Shown piece after piece: positions 44,891 through 54,000 of a stretch of DNA of 64,000 nucleotides. The notes below the pieces were generated by a model. That model saw nothing but the letters and a program-made list of their open reading frames with translations, ran no database searches and had not been told where the DNA came from. Every line of letters begins with the position of its first letter. Position 1 is the stretch's first letter. Both the position numbers and the translations under genes were made by a program. The DNA comes from Candidatus Brocadiaceae bacterium S225 (lineage in GTDB: Bacteria > Planctomycetota > Brocadiia > Brocadiales > Scalinduaceae): contig SMSL01000002.1 of the NCBI GenBank assembly GCA_007859995.1, positions 186,001 through 250,000 on the forward strand, in the 5' to 3' direction.

Positions 44891-46183
44891 ATGCAGCAAA
44901 TATTAGTAATAGCAAAACAGACGTTTAAGGAAGCTGTTAGAAACAAGATACTATTTATTCTTATTACTCTTGGTGTAGTTACAATCTGCTGCTCCGTTTT
45001 TATGCCGGTTGTTGGTGATGGAAGAGAAAAAATAAAAATTGTTGAGTCTATGTGCTTCCGTTCAATTACCTTTTTTGGTACACTGGCGGCGATCCTGCTA
45101 TCCGCTTCATCTATTCCGACTGACATAGATAATAAGGTTATTTGTACGATAACTGCAAAGCCGGTTCAGCGAACCAATATTATATTCGGGAAAATTATTG
45201 GTTTTGTATACATAATTGGAGTATTGCTGCTGATAATGGGCAGTGTAAGCTATACGCTTATCAGATATACGGCTTTGAAACAGGGCACTCAAGGTAGCAG
45301 CCGTGGGCTTCTGGCCAGAGAACAGTTTGATCCTGTTAATTTACAGATAACCGGGGATTCGGCAAAAAAGATTGGGAATGTTTCCTGGATAGAAGGAGGA
45401 GGAAAAGGCGCCTCGGTATGGAAATTTAAGGGATTATCATCTAAAGATAAAAATGATGATCTGGCGATTGAGGCCAACTTTCTTATAGAAGGTAAAAAAA
45501 GATCAACCGGGAGAATTCCAGTAAAAATTAAGATTATTAATCCATACTCAGCAAGGATTCTGACCGAATCAATGGAAGTATCGAGAAATAAGCCCCTCTT
45601 GTTGAGACTAAATGGTAAATCTCTGGATGGAAGTGAAGAATTGACGATAGTCGTATCACCGGAAAATTCTGGTGATTTTTTAGGTATACGTGCAGATAGC
45701 TTAAGGATTTTCTGGGGGGAAAAAGGTTTCGGATGTAATTACCTGAAAGGATTAACAATAATATCTACTCAATTCCTTTTAATGGTGGTAATTGCAGTAC
45801 TAGGGTCTACTTTTCTTTCTCTTCCCGTTAATATTCTCTTCTGTTTATTTGTCTTCTTTTGTGGTAATATAACCGACTTTATGCGCGACTTATCAACAGT
45901 TATTAATGTTATTGAAACGAGCGAACATGAACATGGAATATCCGGGGTAATGCAGAAATCAAATGTTTACCTGATGTACCTTAATCATATTATAAAGAAA
46001 CCTATACTGCTGTTAAGTTATATATTGCCTGATTTCAGATATTTCAGTGTTGGAAAATATTTTATTGATGGTATAAATATTCCCTGTAAAAGAATATTTA
46101 TGGGTTTTGGTTATGCTGTTTTGTATGCTCTCGTTTGCTTGCCAATATCATTTCTAGTTTTTAAGAGAAAAGAGATAGCTTAA
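44891..46183 (+). CDS. ABC-2 type permease with large soluble domain
   Basis: 430 residues. Two N-terminal hydrophobic regions (about 20-40 and 55-75) and one near 100-120. A hydrophilic beta-rich segment (about 135-285) probably lies outside. Four hydrophobic segments follow in the C-terminal part. This is the permease partner of the preceding ATPase; RBS AAAGG. Transported substrate unknown, no similarity to named exporters recognised. Confidence 0.85.
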   Translation: MQQILVIAKQTFKEAVRNKILFILITLGVVTICCSVFMPVVGDGREKIKIVESMCFRSITFFGTLAAILLSASSIPTDIDNKVICTITAKPVQRTNIIFGKIIGFVYIIGVLLLIMGSVSYTLIRYTALKQGTQGSSRGLLAREQFDPVNLQITGDSAKKIGNVSWIEGGGKGASVWKFKGLSSKDKNDDLAIEANFLIEGKKRSTGRIPVKIKIINPYSARILTESMEVSRNKPLLLRLNGKSLDGSEELTIVVSPENSGDFLGIRADSLRIFWGEKGFGCNYLKGLTIISTQFLLMVVIAVLGSTFLSLPVNILFCLFVFFCGNITDFMRDLSTVINVIETSEHEHGISGVMQKSNVYLMYLNHIIKKPILLLSYILPDFRYFSVGKYFIDGINIPCKRIFMGFGYAVLYALVCLPISFLVFKRKEIA

Positions 46184-46193
46184 AGAATTTGGT

Positions 46194-47006
46194 ATGAAAA
46201 AGTACTCATTGCCAAAATTAGCAATAATACCATCGATAATAGTATTTGTACTTTCAGGACTGTTTTTTTTACAATACAAAATTGATTATTTAAGGAGGGG
46301 TCTTGATTCAAACTATACGAACCTTGATCCGTTAGAGGTTCTCCCAACGGCACTTCTTGGCAGTTTCAGGGGTGTCCTGGTTGATTTATTGTGGATACGG
46401 GGTATCGCCAGGCATGAAGAAAAAAAGTTCTATGAGCTGCTCGCCATAAATAATATGATTGCAAAATTACAGCCGCATTTTTCGGCTGTATGGATATTCC
46501 AGGCGTGGAATATGTGCTATAACATCGCTTTTGAGTGGGAATCTCCGGAAAATAAATGGAGATGGATAAAGGCCGGCTTGGACTTCGCGGAAAAAGGTGC
46601 TGCAAGAAATCCGACAAATGGTGATTTACTCTTTGAAATTGGTTATATATACTTTCACAAATTCGATTCTAAAAGTTTTAAATATGCCGATTACTACAGA
46701 GAGCATCTTAAAGAGGAGACAGGTAAGGATAATTACCGGCAGTCGCTTTACTGGGTAAGAAAGTCCTTAAATTATAATTCATTGCTTCGCAAAAAAATTG
46801 TAATTGAACGAACTGTATGTCACATTTTGTGGCATGCATCCTTACAGGCGGAAAAAGATGGTAACCGGAAAGAGGCTTACGAGTACGCAACAGAGTCAAT
46901 TAAGGAGTGGAATGCCTATCTGGAGAGGCATCCTGACGACCCTGGTGGAATAGCCGGGAGTTATTTAGAGAAGATTAATGAGAAGATGTTACAACTTGAA
47001 CAATAA
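46194..47006 (+). CDS. Membrane-anchored helical-repeat protein, unknown
   Basis: 270 residues with one N-terminal membrane helix (about 8-27) and a soluble helical part that looks TPR-like (LLFEIGYIYFHKFD, HASLQAEKDGNRKEAYEYATESIKEW). No family named. It follows the ABC permease by 10 bp and precedes the membrane pyrophosphatase by 20 bp, so it is likely part of the same operon. Possible scaffold or assembly role. Confidence 0.7.
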   Translation: MKKYSLPKLAIIPSIIVFVLSGLFFLQYKIDYLRRGLDSNYTNLDPLEVLPTALLGSFRGVLVDLLWIRGIARHEEKKFYELLAINNMIAKLQPHFSAVWIFQAWNMCYNIAFEWESPENKWRWIKAGLDFAEKGAARNPTNGDLLFEIGYIYFHKFDSKSFKYADYYREHLKEETGKDNYRQSLYWVRKSLNYNSLLRKKIVIERTVCHILWHASLQAEKDGNRKEAYEYATESIKEWNAYLERHPDDPGGIAGSYLEKINEKMLQLEQ

Positions 47007-47026
47007 TGTTTAGAAAGGTGAATTAA

Positions 47027-49390
47027 ATGGTAAAAGAATTTTTTCGGCATAGGTTACTGAGCAAGGTAATCCTATTATTTATTCTTACAATGTTTATGTC
47101 CCAGGGGGCGATATATGCATCACCGAGTGGTCATGCAGACAAGGCCCGGCTTACAAAAACCAGTGCTGATTCAGTAGCGGCTAAGAGAGCAGCATCATAT
47201 CATAACAAATCAATACCCAAGCTATGGTGGCTTGCACCGCTTGGCGCGGTTTGCGCGTTGTTCTTTTGTCGTAGATTCTATAAAGAAGTGATGAGCTACC
47301 CCGAGGGTGATAAAAAGATGGTAGAAATCGCAGGGCATGTTCGAGAGGGAGCCTACGCGTATTTAAAACAGCAATACAAGGTCGTCGCGATATTTTTCGT
47401 ATTCGTGTTTATCGCTCTAGCGATACTATCATTTGGGTTAAAGATACAGTCCGGTTTCGTGCCGTTTGCCTTTCTTACCAGCGGATTCTTATCCGGACTT
47501 GCCGGGTACCTTGGCATGAAGATGGCGACTAACGCGAGTGCAAGGACAACTGAAGGGGCAAAGAAATCGCTGGACCAGGGGCTGAAGATCGCTTTCAGAA
47601 GTGGTGCGGTAATGGGCTTAATTGTTGTTGGACTGGGTCTTTTAGATGTATCTGTCTGGTTCTTTTACCTTCGAAAATATACAGATGTTTCTCTTACCGA
47701 AATAGCCGTAATACTTCCCTGTTTTGGTATGGGAGCAAGCTTTCAGGCACTCTTCGCGAGAGTTGGAGGGGGCATATTCACAAAGGCCGCTGATGTTGGC
47801 GCTGACCTGGTAGGGAAGGTTGAAGCCGGTATCCCGGAAGATGATCCTCGAAACCCCGCAACTATTGCTGACAATGTTGGCGATAACGTTGGTGACGTGG
47901 CCGGAATGGGAGCTGATCTGTATGAATCTTACTATTCATCAATACTTGCAAGCGCGGCACTGGGTGTTGCGTGTGGTCTTGGCGTTGCGGGGCTTGTGTT
48001 GCCCATGTGCATTGCGGGTATTGGAGTTATTCTATCTATCATTGGTATCAGGGTTATCAAGACAAAAGAAGGAGCAACGCAAAAGGAGCTCCTCAAGTCT
48101 CTGGCAAAGGGTGTAAACCTGAGTTCAATTCTGATAGTGATAGCTTCCGCGGTAATCATAAAGTTCCTTCTTCCCGGGCATTTTGGGATTTGGGGTTCGA
48201 TAGTTACAGGTTTGTTAGCCGGTATTATTATAGGTAAAGGAACAGAATACTTTACCTCTGCGGATCATGGTCCGACAAAAGGCATTGCCGCCCAGGCGGA
48301 AACAGGTTCTGCTACGCTGATTATAGATGGCGTGGCTACAGGTATGTTGTCAACCATAATTCCTGTAGCGACCATTGCCGTTGGTATTATATTGAGTTTT
48401 ATGTTTGCCGGTGGATTTGCAAATACGTCTATGGGGCTTTATGGTATTGCTATTGCCGCAGTCGGTATGTTGTCAACACTCGGCATAACACTGGCTACCG
48501 ATGCTTATGGCCCAATTGCTGATAATGCCGGTGGTAATGCTGAGATGAGCAATCAGGAACCAATAGTCAGGGAAAGAACTGATGCCCTTGATTCCCTTGG
48601 AAATACAACAGCAGCTACCGGTAAAGGATTTGCTATCGGATCTGCTGCTTTAACAGCTATGGCATTACTGGCCGTATTTGTAGAAGAGGTTAAAATAGGC
48701 CTGGAAAGGACTGGTATTCATGCTGTGGAAGTCGCCGGTCACATGATAGATACTACAGCACTGCAGATATCTGACTTGATGACTTATTACGATGTTACAC
48801 TGATGAACCCTAAAGTCCTTGTAGGGCTTTTTATTGGTTCCATGGTGTCATTTGTCTTCTGCGCTTTGACTATGAAGGCAGTCGGAAGGGCTGCGGCGCA
48901 GATGGTAGCTGAGGTAAGGAGACAGTTCAGGGAGATAACAGGCATAATGGACGGTACCGGTCAGCCTGATTACGCAGCATGTGTTGCTATCAGTACAAAG
49001 GGAGCTCAGAAGGAAATGATGCTTCCATCTTTACTGGCAATATTTGTTCCTATAATTGTTGGTTTGGTTTTAGGTGTTCCCGGAAGTATGGGTCTTCTGG
49101 CAGGCGGATTGTCAACAGGATTTCTCCTGGCTATCTTTATGGCAAATGCCGGTGGTGCCTGGGACAATGCGAAAAAGTATATTGAAACGGGGCAGCACGG
49201 TGGTAAGGGCTCAGACGCGCATAAAGCGGCCGTTGTTGGTGATACCGTGGGAGATCCGTTTAAGGATACATCCGGTCCGTCGCTGAACATTCTTATCAAG
49301 TTAATGTCAATTGTTTCAGTTGTTTTTGCCGGGCTTATCGTAAAGTACTCACCGAAGATCGGAGAGTTGTTACATATTATGGTTAAATAG
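47027..49390 (+). CDS. hppA: Membrane-bound cation-translocating pyrophosphatase
   Basis: Hydrolyses PPi and pumps H+ or Na+. The substrate-binding DVGADLVGKVEAGIPEDDP and the following DNVGDNVGDVAGMGADLYE are near residues 256-305, and the C-terminal GDTVGDPFKDTSGPSLNIL near 745. GNTTAATGKGF (about 525-535) has Ala where K+-independent enzymes have Lys, so it looks K+-dependent. An extra N-terminal stretch of about 60 residues precedes the first core helix, beginning with a signal-peptide-like segment (MVKEFFRHRLLSKVILLFIL). Whether it sits in the cytoplasmic or anammoxosome membrane cannot be told. RBS AGAAAGGTG. End of the ABC operon. Confidence 0.95.
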   Translation: MVKEFFRHRLLSKVILLFILTMFMSQGAIYASPSGHADKARLTKTSADSVAAKRAASYHNKSIPKLWWLAPLGAVCALFFCRRFYKEVMSYPEGDKKMVEIAGHVREGAYAYLKQQYKVVAIFFVFVFIALAILSFGLKIQSGFVPFAFLTSGFLSGLAGYLGMKMATNASARTTEGAKKSLDQGLKIAFRSGAVMGLIVVGLGLLDVSVWFFYLRKYTDVSLTEIAVILPCFGMGASFQALFARVGGGIFTKAADVGADLVGKVEAGIPEDDPRNPATIADNVGDNVGDVAGMGADLYESYYSSILASAALGVACGLGVAGLVLPMCIAGIGVILSIIGIRVIKTKEGATQKELLKSLAKGVNLSSILIVIASAVIIKFLLPGHFGIWGSIVTGLLAGIIIGKGTEYFTSADHGPTKGIAAQAETGSATLIIDGVATGMLSTIIPVATIAVGIILSFMFAGGFANTSMGLYGIAIAAVGMLSTLGITLATDAYGPIADNAGGNAEMSNQEPIVRERTDALDSLGNTTAATGKGFAIGSAALTAMALLAVFVEEVKIGLERTGIHAVEVAGHMIDTTALQISDLMTYYDVTLMNPKVLVGLFIGSMVSFVFCALTMKAVGRAAAQMVAEVRRQFREITGIMDGTGQPDYAACVAISTKGAQKEMMLPSLLAIFVPIIVGLVLGVPGSMGLLAGGLSTGFLLAIFMANAGGAWDNAKKYIETGQHGGKGSDAHKAAVVGDTVGDPFKDTSGPSLNILIKLMSIVSVVFAGLIVKYSPKIGELLHIMVK

Positions 49391-49464
49391 ATGTTTTGGC
49401 TTTGTTTGTCAACTCCTGTTTAAAACACACAGGGACAAGCTTTGGCAAAAGAAGGAATAGCTAT

Positions 49465-49559
49465 TCACCGCAGAGTCGCGAAGGACGCAAAGTTTTTTCT
49501 GATGGTATGATTACATTAGATTTTTAACTTTCTTTGTGCTCTTTGCGACTTTGCGGTGA
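49465..49559. repeat. Long imperfect inverted repeat (TCACCGCAGAG type)
   Basis: Arms start TCACCGCAGAGTCGCGAAGG and end CGACTTTGCGGTGA. They pair over nearly 30 nt with a few mismatches around a T-rich loop. It lies between the pyrophosphatase and rsfS and may act as a terminator or be a REP-like element; related text occurs at 15198-15219. Repeats of this type are common in many bacterial genomes. Confidence 0.75.
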
Positions 49560-49595
49560 TTTTATATATTTTTTTATATAGGAATTTTCAATACA

Positions 49596-49934
49596 TTGGA
49601 TTCAAAAAAGATCGCAATTATATGTGCAAAAATCGCTGATGAGAAAAAAGCACAGGATATAGTTATACTTGATGTCGACAAAATTTCATCTATAACCGAC
49701 TATTTCGTAATCTGTTCAGCAATTAATGAACGTCAGCTTCACGCCATTGCCGATGAAATAGATAAAGAGATGAAGAAGATTTCAGTAAAGAAATTCGGAA
49801 TGGAAGGATACCGTGAAGCAAAATGGGTCCTTATCGACTACGGCGATTTCATAGTACACATCTTTGAGAAAGAGATACGAAGCTACTACGACCTGGAGCT
49901 TCTCTGGGGCGATGCCCCCAAGGTAGAATGGTAG
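49596..49934 (+). CDS. rsfS: Ribosome silencing factor RsfS
   Basis: Binds the L14 protein and blocks subunit joining when nutrients are low. 112 residues with the family pattern: KAQDIVILDVDKISSITDYFVICSA, then KFGMEGYREAKWVLIDYGDFIVHIFEKEIRSYYDLELLW. Start is TTG at 49596, after AGGAA. Stands alone between repeats. Confidence 0.94.
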   Translation: MDSKKIAIICAKIADEKKAQDIVILDVDKISSITDYFVICSAINERQLHAIADEIDKEMKKISVKKFGMEGYREAKWVLIDYGDFIVHIFEKEIRSYYDLELLWGDAPKVEW

Positions 49935-49947
49935 AATTTCCTTTTTT

Positions 49948-50005
49948 TGGAGTGCGGTGACAGTGTCACTGCTTTAAAACGCATCATCACGGATGATGCA
50001 CTCCA
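49948..50005. repeat. Double-hairpin repeat, copy 2
   Basis: Same architecture as 19091-19159: outer TGGAGTGC/GCACTCCA. First hairpin GCGGTGAC/GTCACTGC (49954-49972, one wobble pair), second GCATCATC/GATGATGC (49981-49999, loop ACG). Stem bases differ from copy 1 but pairing is kept. It follows rsfS by 13 bp. Confidence 0.88.
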
Positions 50006-50069
50006 TATTTTCCCCCTAATTCAATGACATTGCCTCCGCGCCTGGTGAATCTCCTTTAGAGAATAACAG

Positions 50070-51590
50070 ATGGTATCTTTACTTGACTGGGTTGTGCTTT
50101 TAATCTATGCAGGCGTTGTTATTGCCTTTGGTGTTATAGCAGGAAAAAAGGAGAGTACGACGGAAGACTATTTCCTTGGCGGTCGTAAGATGCCCTGGAT
50201 TTCTGTTATGATCTCCATCTACGCCACTTCTCTTTCCACACTTACATTTATCGGTGTTCCCGGTGCCGCGTTTGAAGGAGATTTTGTTTACCTGCAACTG
50301 GCGATCGGAGATCTGGCCGGGCGCGTGCTGGTTTCAACTCTATTATTAAGTGCGTACTATAAGAGCCGAATAACTACCATTTATGAGTTTCTTGGTAAAC
50401 GATTTGGCCCGAGGAGCCGTGATGCAGGGACCGGGTTTTTTATGCTTACCCGTCTGCTCGCAAGTGGTGTTCGACTGGCAGGGTGCGCCATAGCACTCTC
50501 TGTTGTATTTGATATTCCGCTTAATAGCGCGATCATACTGATCGCAGTCGTAGCGTTTATCTACACTGCTCTGGGAGGGATTAAGGCGGTTATATGGACA
50601 GACACGCTTCAGTTTTTCCTACTCCTGGGCGGAGCAACCGTTACACTGTTCTTTATCTGGTCAGCCATGCCGGGCGGCTTCAGCGAGTTTTTCCAGATCG
50701 GATCTGAATTTGGAAAGTTCAAGGTTTTTCATGTCTCTGCTTCACCATCTCATCCTGAATTCTTTCTTAACTTTAACAACCCCAATGCCCTTGCGGCCGG
50801 GTTACTGTTTGGGTGCTTCACAACCTTTGCGGTGCTCGGGACCGATCAGGATCTTGTGCAGCGAATGCTGACGTGCGATCATGTAAAGAAAGGGCAAAAG
50901 GCGTTGTTATGGACGGCGGCACTTAATTTTCCTATTACATTACTCTTCCTGGGCGTAGGTGCTGCCCTTTTTGCTTATTACAAAGTTACCCCTGACGCGG
51001 CGGTTGATACATTTATTGCAACACACCATACAGACTATATCTTTCCCCATTTCATAAAAACCGTGCTCACTCCAGGCTTGCGGGGATTACTGATTGCGGC
51101 ACTGCTTGCCGCAGCCATGTCATCCCTTGATTCGGCTCTTAACGCACTCTCTTCCACATTTTATATTGATATTTACAAACGATATATCAGGCCCGAAACG
51201 ACGGAGAAACATGCAGTCACTATCTCCAGGTATTCTGTAATTATATTTGCTGCTGTTCTGGCGCTTGTGGCAATGCAGTGCGGTAAGACAGAATCTGTTT
51301 TATGGCTTGGATTCAGAATCTTCGGTTATACATACGGCGCTATGATTGGAGTTTTCCTCATTGCGGTTCTCACAGAAAGACGCGGTAACGATATTGCCAA
51401 TGTCGTTATAATGGTTACGAGTGTGCTTATTGTCCTGTTTTTGACGGCAGATTCAATCGGACCGCTACAGGAAGTCCGCTCAACCATCCTCTCTCCACTG
51501 GGAATTGAGAAGATCTCCTGGAAGTGGTCGATTATTATAGGATCGATATGGACGTTTGGTATTGGTGTTGTCTTTTCCAAAAGATCATGA
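50070..51590 (+). CDS. Sodium:solute symporter (SSS family)
   Basis: 506-residue transporter of the SSF/SSS family with about 13 hydrophobic segments. Family traits: EDYFLGGRKMPW near residue 34, then SIYATSLSTLTFIGVPG, and the Na+-site region LRGLLIAALLAAAMSSLDSALNALSS near 340-365. Substrate undecidable by eye (sugars, sialic acid, acetate and others exist). ATG at 50070 has a poor RBS. Monocistronic. Confidence 0.93.
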   Translation: MVSLLDWVVLLIYAGVVIAFGVIAGKKESTTEDYFLGGRKMPWISVMISIYATSLSTLTFIGVPGAAFEGDFVYLQLAIGDLAGRVLVSTLLLSAYYKSRITTIYEFLGKRFGPRSRDAGTGFFMLTRLLASGVRLAGCAIALSVVFDIPLNSAIILIAVVAFIYTALGGIKAVIWTDTLQFFLLLGGATVTLFFIWSAMPGGFSEFFQIGSEFGKFKVFHVSASPSHPEFFLNFNNPNALAAGLLFGCFTTFAVLGTDQDLVQRMLTCDHVKKGQKALLWTAALNFPITLLFLGVGAALFAYYKVTPDAAVDTFIATHHTDYIFPHFIKTVLTPGLRGLLIAALLAAAMSSLDSALNALSSTFYIDIYKRYIRPETTEKHAVTISRYSVIIFAAVLALVAMQCGKTESVLWLGFRIFGYTYGAMIGVFLIAVLTERRGNDIANVVIMVTSVLIVLFLTADSIGPLQEVRSTILSPLGIEKISWKWSIIIGSIWTFGIGVVFSKRS

Positions 51591-52087
51591 CTTGCGATTT
51601 AAAAGCACAGGACACAGATTCCCGCAGATAAATGCAGATAAATACGTTCCTTCGACTCCGCTAATGAATTGAGGGACTAAGGAATCCCGGTCCGACAACT
51701 GTCCTCTCTTTCGAGAGGAATCCAATACTCGTTGGTAAAAATCTAACGATATCATTAAAACGTAAATGTGCCGGTCATAATGATATCTCAATTTCTTTTT
51801 CCCCTTTAAGGCTCTGCATTTGGTGTTTTTTTATATACGGGGGCTTTACCTCATACGCATCAACCTTAAATTTATGCTGGTGAATGTTGTAATATCGAAC
51901 GGAATTTACTACATAGGGGATATACCATTATCAACTTGATAGTATAGGATTTTTTGTAAAGCTGCATTAAAGTATTTATTGTTGACAAATATTGACAAAG
52001 CTAATAGAAATAGTAATTATTACATGCCCTCAGACGTTAGAATTAATAATTAAGAGAAAATAATGAACAGGGTTTTCAGGTTGAATT
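51591..52087. other. 497-bp gap, no gene seen
   Basis: Contains the text GGACACAGATTCCCGCAGAT and further GCAGATAAAT units near 51610-51645, a common type of dispersed non-coding sequence. An imperfect inverted region near 51700-51720 (CCTCTCTTTCGAGAGG) forms a short hairpin. The rest is AT-rich promoter sequence for the Rsm22-like gene. Confidence 0.5.
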
Positions 52088-53059
52088 ATGAATGATATGG
52101 ATGATTTTATTTACTCTAATTATTTAGTTAACTATTCTAAAAAGAAAAATCTTGAACGTCTGTTTTGCGCGTACCAATCTCCTGCACATAGAAACACATA
52201 TGTAAATGATCATAGCCTGGCAGCGTTATATATGATTACCAGGGGCAGGTCTATTATTGGAGTAATGGATAAAATAATTAGACAGCATATAGATGTTTTT
52301 CGTGATGTTGAGTCTGTCGTTGATTTTGGCGGAGGGCCGGGGACGTTTCTTTTTGCTCTTCGTAAATTTAAAACAGTAAATAAATATACTAATGTAGAGC
52401 GGAGTGATGCGTTTATTGGCATTATGAATGTTCTTGTCGAGGAGTTTCTCTCCTCGTCTGCACCTCCTATCCATGTAGAGTCGATTAGTTGTAACTATTT
52501 AAAGCTGGAATCTCAGGATATTCCGATAAATGATCTTTGTGTGTTTTCCTATACTTTTTGTGAATGTGATAATCCTCTGGTTAGTATATCTGGTTTAGTT
52601 GAGAAATCGAATATGGTTTTAATAATAGAGCCAGGTACACCATCAGGATTTAATAATATTATTCAAGCGAGAGATAAATTAATAGAAAAAGGGTTTAGCA
52701 CCATTGCACCGTGTACGGCATCAAATGGATTTTGTCCCTTAAGAGATTCTGAGTCTGATTGGTGCCATTTCGTTGAGAGGGTAGATAGATCTCGTATCCA
52801 GAGACATTTAAAAAATGGTGTGTTAGGTTACGAATATGAAAAATATTCGTATTTACTAATGTCTAAATCTCCAATTCAGTCGGACGGTAAGCGAATAATA
52901 TCAAGACCGGATTACACGAAGCATAGTGTATCATTCGATATTTGTTCAGAAAAAAACAGTCATATAGTTGTCACAAAAAGAGAGAATAAAAATGAATTCA
53001 AAATCGTGAAAAAAAGTATTAGAGGTGATTTGTACAGGGAAGATCAGGGTAAAACCTAA
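52088..53059 (+). CDS. Rsm22/METTL17-like methyltransferase-fold protein
   Basis: 323 residues. SAM-binding motif VVDFGGGPGTFLFAL near residue 78. Typical Rsm22 cysteines, APCTASNGFCPLRDSESDWCHF (about 209-231 with C211, C218, C227), which in mitochondrial METTL17 bind an Fe-S cluster. EPGTP (about 181) is also conserved. Role in small-subunit ribosome biogenesis is inferred. ATG at 52088; RBS not obvious. Confidence 0.85.
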   Translation: MNDMDDFIYSNYLVNYSKKKNLERLFCAYQSPAHRNTYVNDHSLAALYMITRGRSIIGVMDKIIRQHIDVFRDVESVVDFGGGPGTFLFALRKFKTVNKYTNVERSDAFIGIMNVLVEEFLSSSAPPIHVESISCNYLKLESQDIPINDLCVFSYTFCECDNPLVSISGLVEKSNMVLIIEPGTPSGFNNIIQARDKLIEKGFSTIAPCTASNGFCPLRDSESDWCHFVERVDRSRIQRHLKNGVLGYEYEKYSYLLMSKSPIQSDGKRIISRPDYTKHSVSFDICSEKNSHIVVTKRENKNEFKIVKKSIRGDLYREDQGKT

Positions 53060-53151
53060 CCGATTGAGAAGAAAAAACATAACCAGACGTTTAGCCAAAG
53101 CCTATAACATTGCATTGGCTAACTAAACATTATATTTATTAGGATGATAAC

Positions 53152-53916
53152 ATGAAACCTACCGTAAAAATCGCGACTACCCGAACTCCGGACGGAGGCG
53201 AGATGGAGCTTTATAAGCATGATCGTGATTTCACGATCAAGATCAACGATCAGGATTTGATGAGCAGCCGTCAGCATGAGTCGGAACTGGAGCTTGCGCG
53301 GCTGGGTTGTGCGCATCTGGTTGGTAGCAAGGCGCCAAGTGTGCTCATCGGAGGCCTGGGTTTGGGTTATACTCTGCGTCAGGTTCTCGATATGCTCGGC
53401 CCCCATGCAAAAGTGGTGGTAAGTGAACTGTTGAGTTCTGTAGTAGAATGGAATCGTGAGTTCCTCGGGGAACTCAACGGACAGCCGCTGGACGATAAAC
53501 GAGTTGATCTCAAGACGGGAGATATTGTGAGCCTAATTATGCGTTCTAAGAGCCAATTCGATGCGATCCTGCTGGATGTCGATAACGGTCCCAGTGCGAT
53601 GACCAGTTCGGAGAACAGCCGCCTGTACAGTTATGAAGGTATTATGGCCTGTCGTTACGCGTTGCGCAAACATGGATGTCTGGCTGTATGGTCAGCAGAA
53701 CCGAGTAAAAAATTTGAACGTCTCCTGGTGGGGGGCTGTGGCCTTCATGTGAGTCGTTTCCGTGTTCCCGCTTATAAGGGGAGTAAGTCGCAGTCACGTT
53801 TTGTATGGGTCGCTTCGGAAGACAAGCGCGTCCTGCCTCCCGGTGGCGGCGAGCCGCGCCTGTCGCGCAGAGACGAGTCGAAGGAGAGTCGCAGAAGTTT
53901 CCGAGAGGGGCACTAG
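53152..53916 (+). CDS. Spermidine-synthase-like methyltransferase-fold protein
   Basis: 254 residues with a Rossmann core: APSVLIGGLGLGYTLRQVL (about 61-79), VVVSELLSSVVEWNREFLG (about 88-106) and DAILLDVDNGPSAM. This matches the spermidine/spermine-synthase-like family used for unidentified aminopropyl or methyl transfer. The last 35 residues are basic and of low complexity (GGGEPRLSRRDESKESRR). Base composition is distinctly more GC-rich than its neighbours, suggesting recent acquisition. RBS AGGATG precedes ATG. Confidence 0.82.
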   Translation: MKPTVKIATTRTPDGGEMELYKHDRDFTIKINDQDLMSSRQHESELELARLGCAHLVGSKAPSVLIGGLGLGYTLRQVLDMLGPHAKVVVSELLSSVVEWNREFLGELNGQPLDDKRVDLKTGDIVSLIMRSKSQFDAILLDVDNGPSAMTSSENSRLYSYEGIMACRYALRKHGCLAVWSAEPSKKFERLLVGGCGLHVSRFRVPAYKGSKSQSRFVWVASEDKRVLPPGGGEPRLSRRDESKESRRSFREGH

Positions 53917-54000
53917 ACCCGGGGGTATCCGCTTAAAAACAAGCATTTTCATCAACAAAAAGATCTGTTTTATTATTACGTAAAAAAGGTTATAGGTGTT

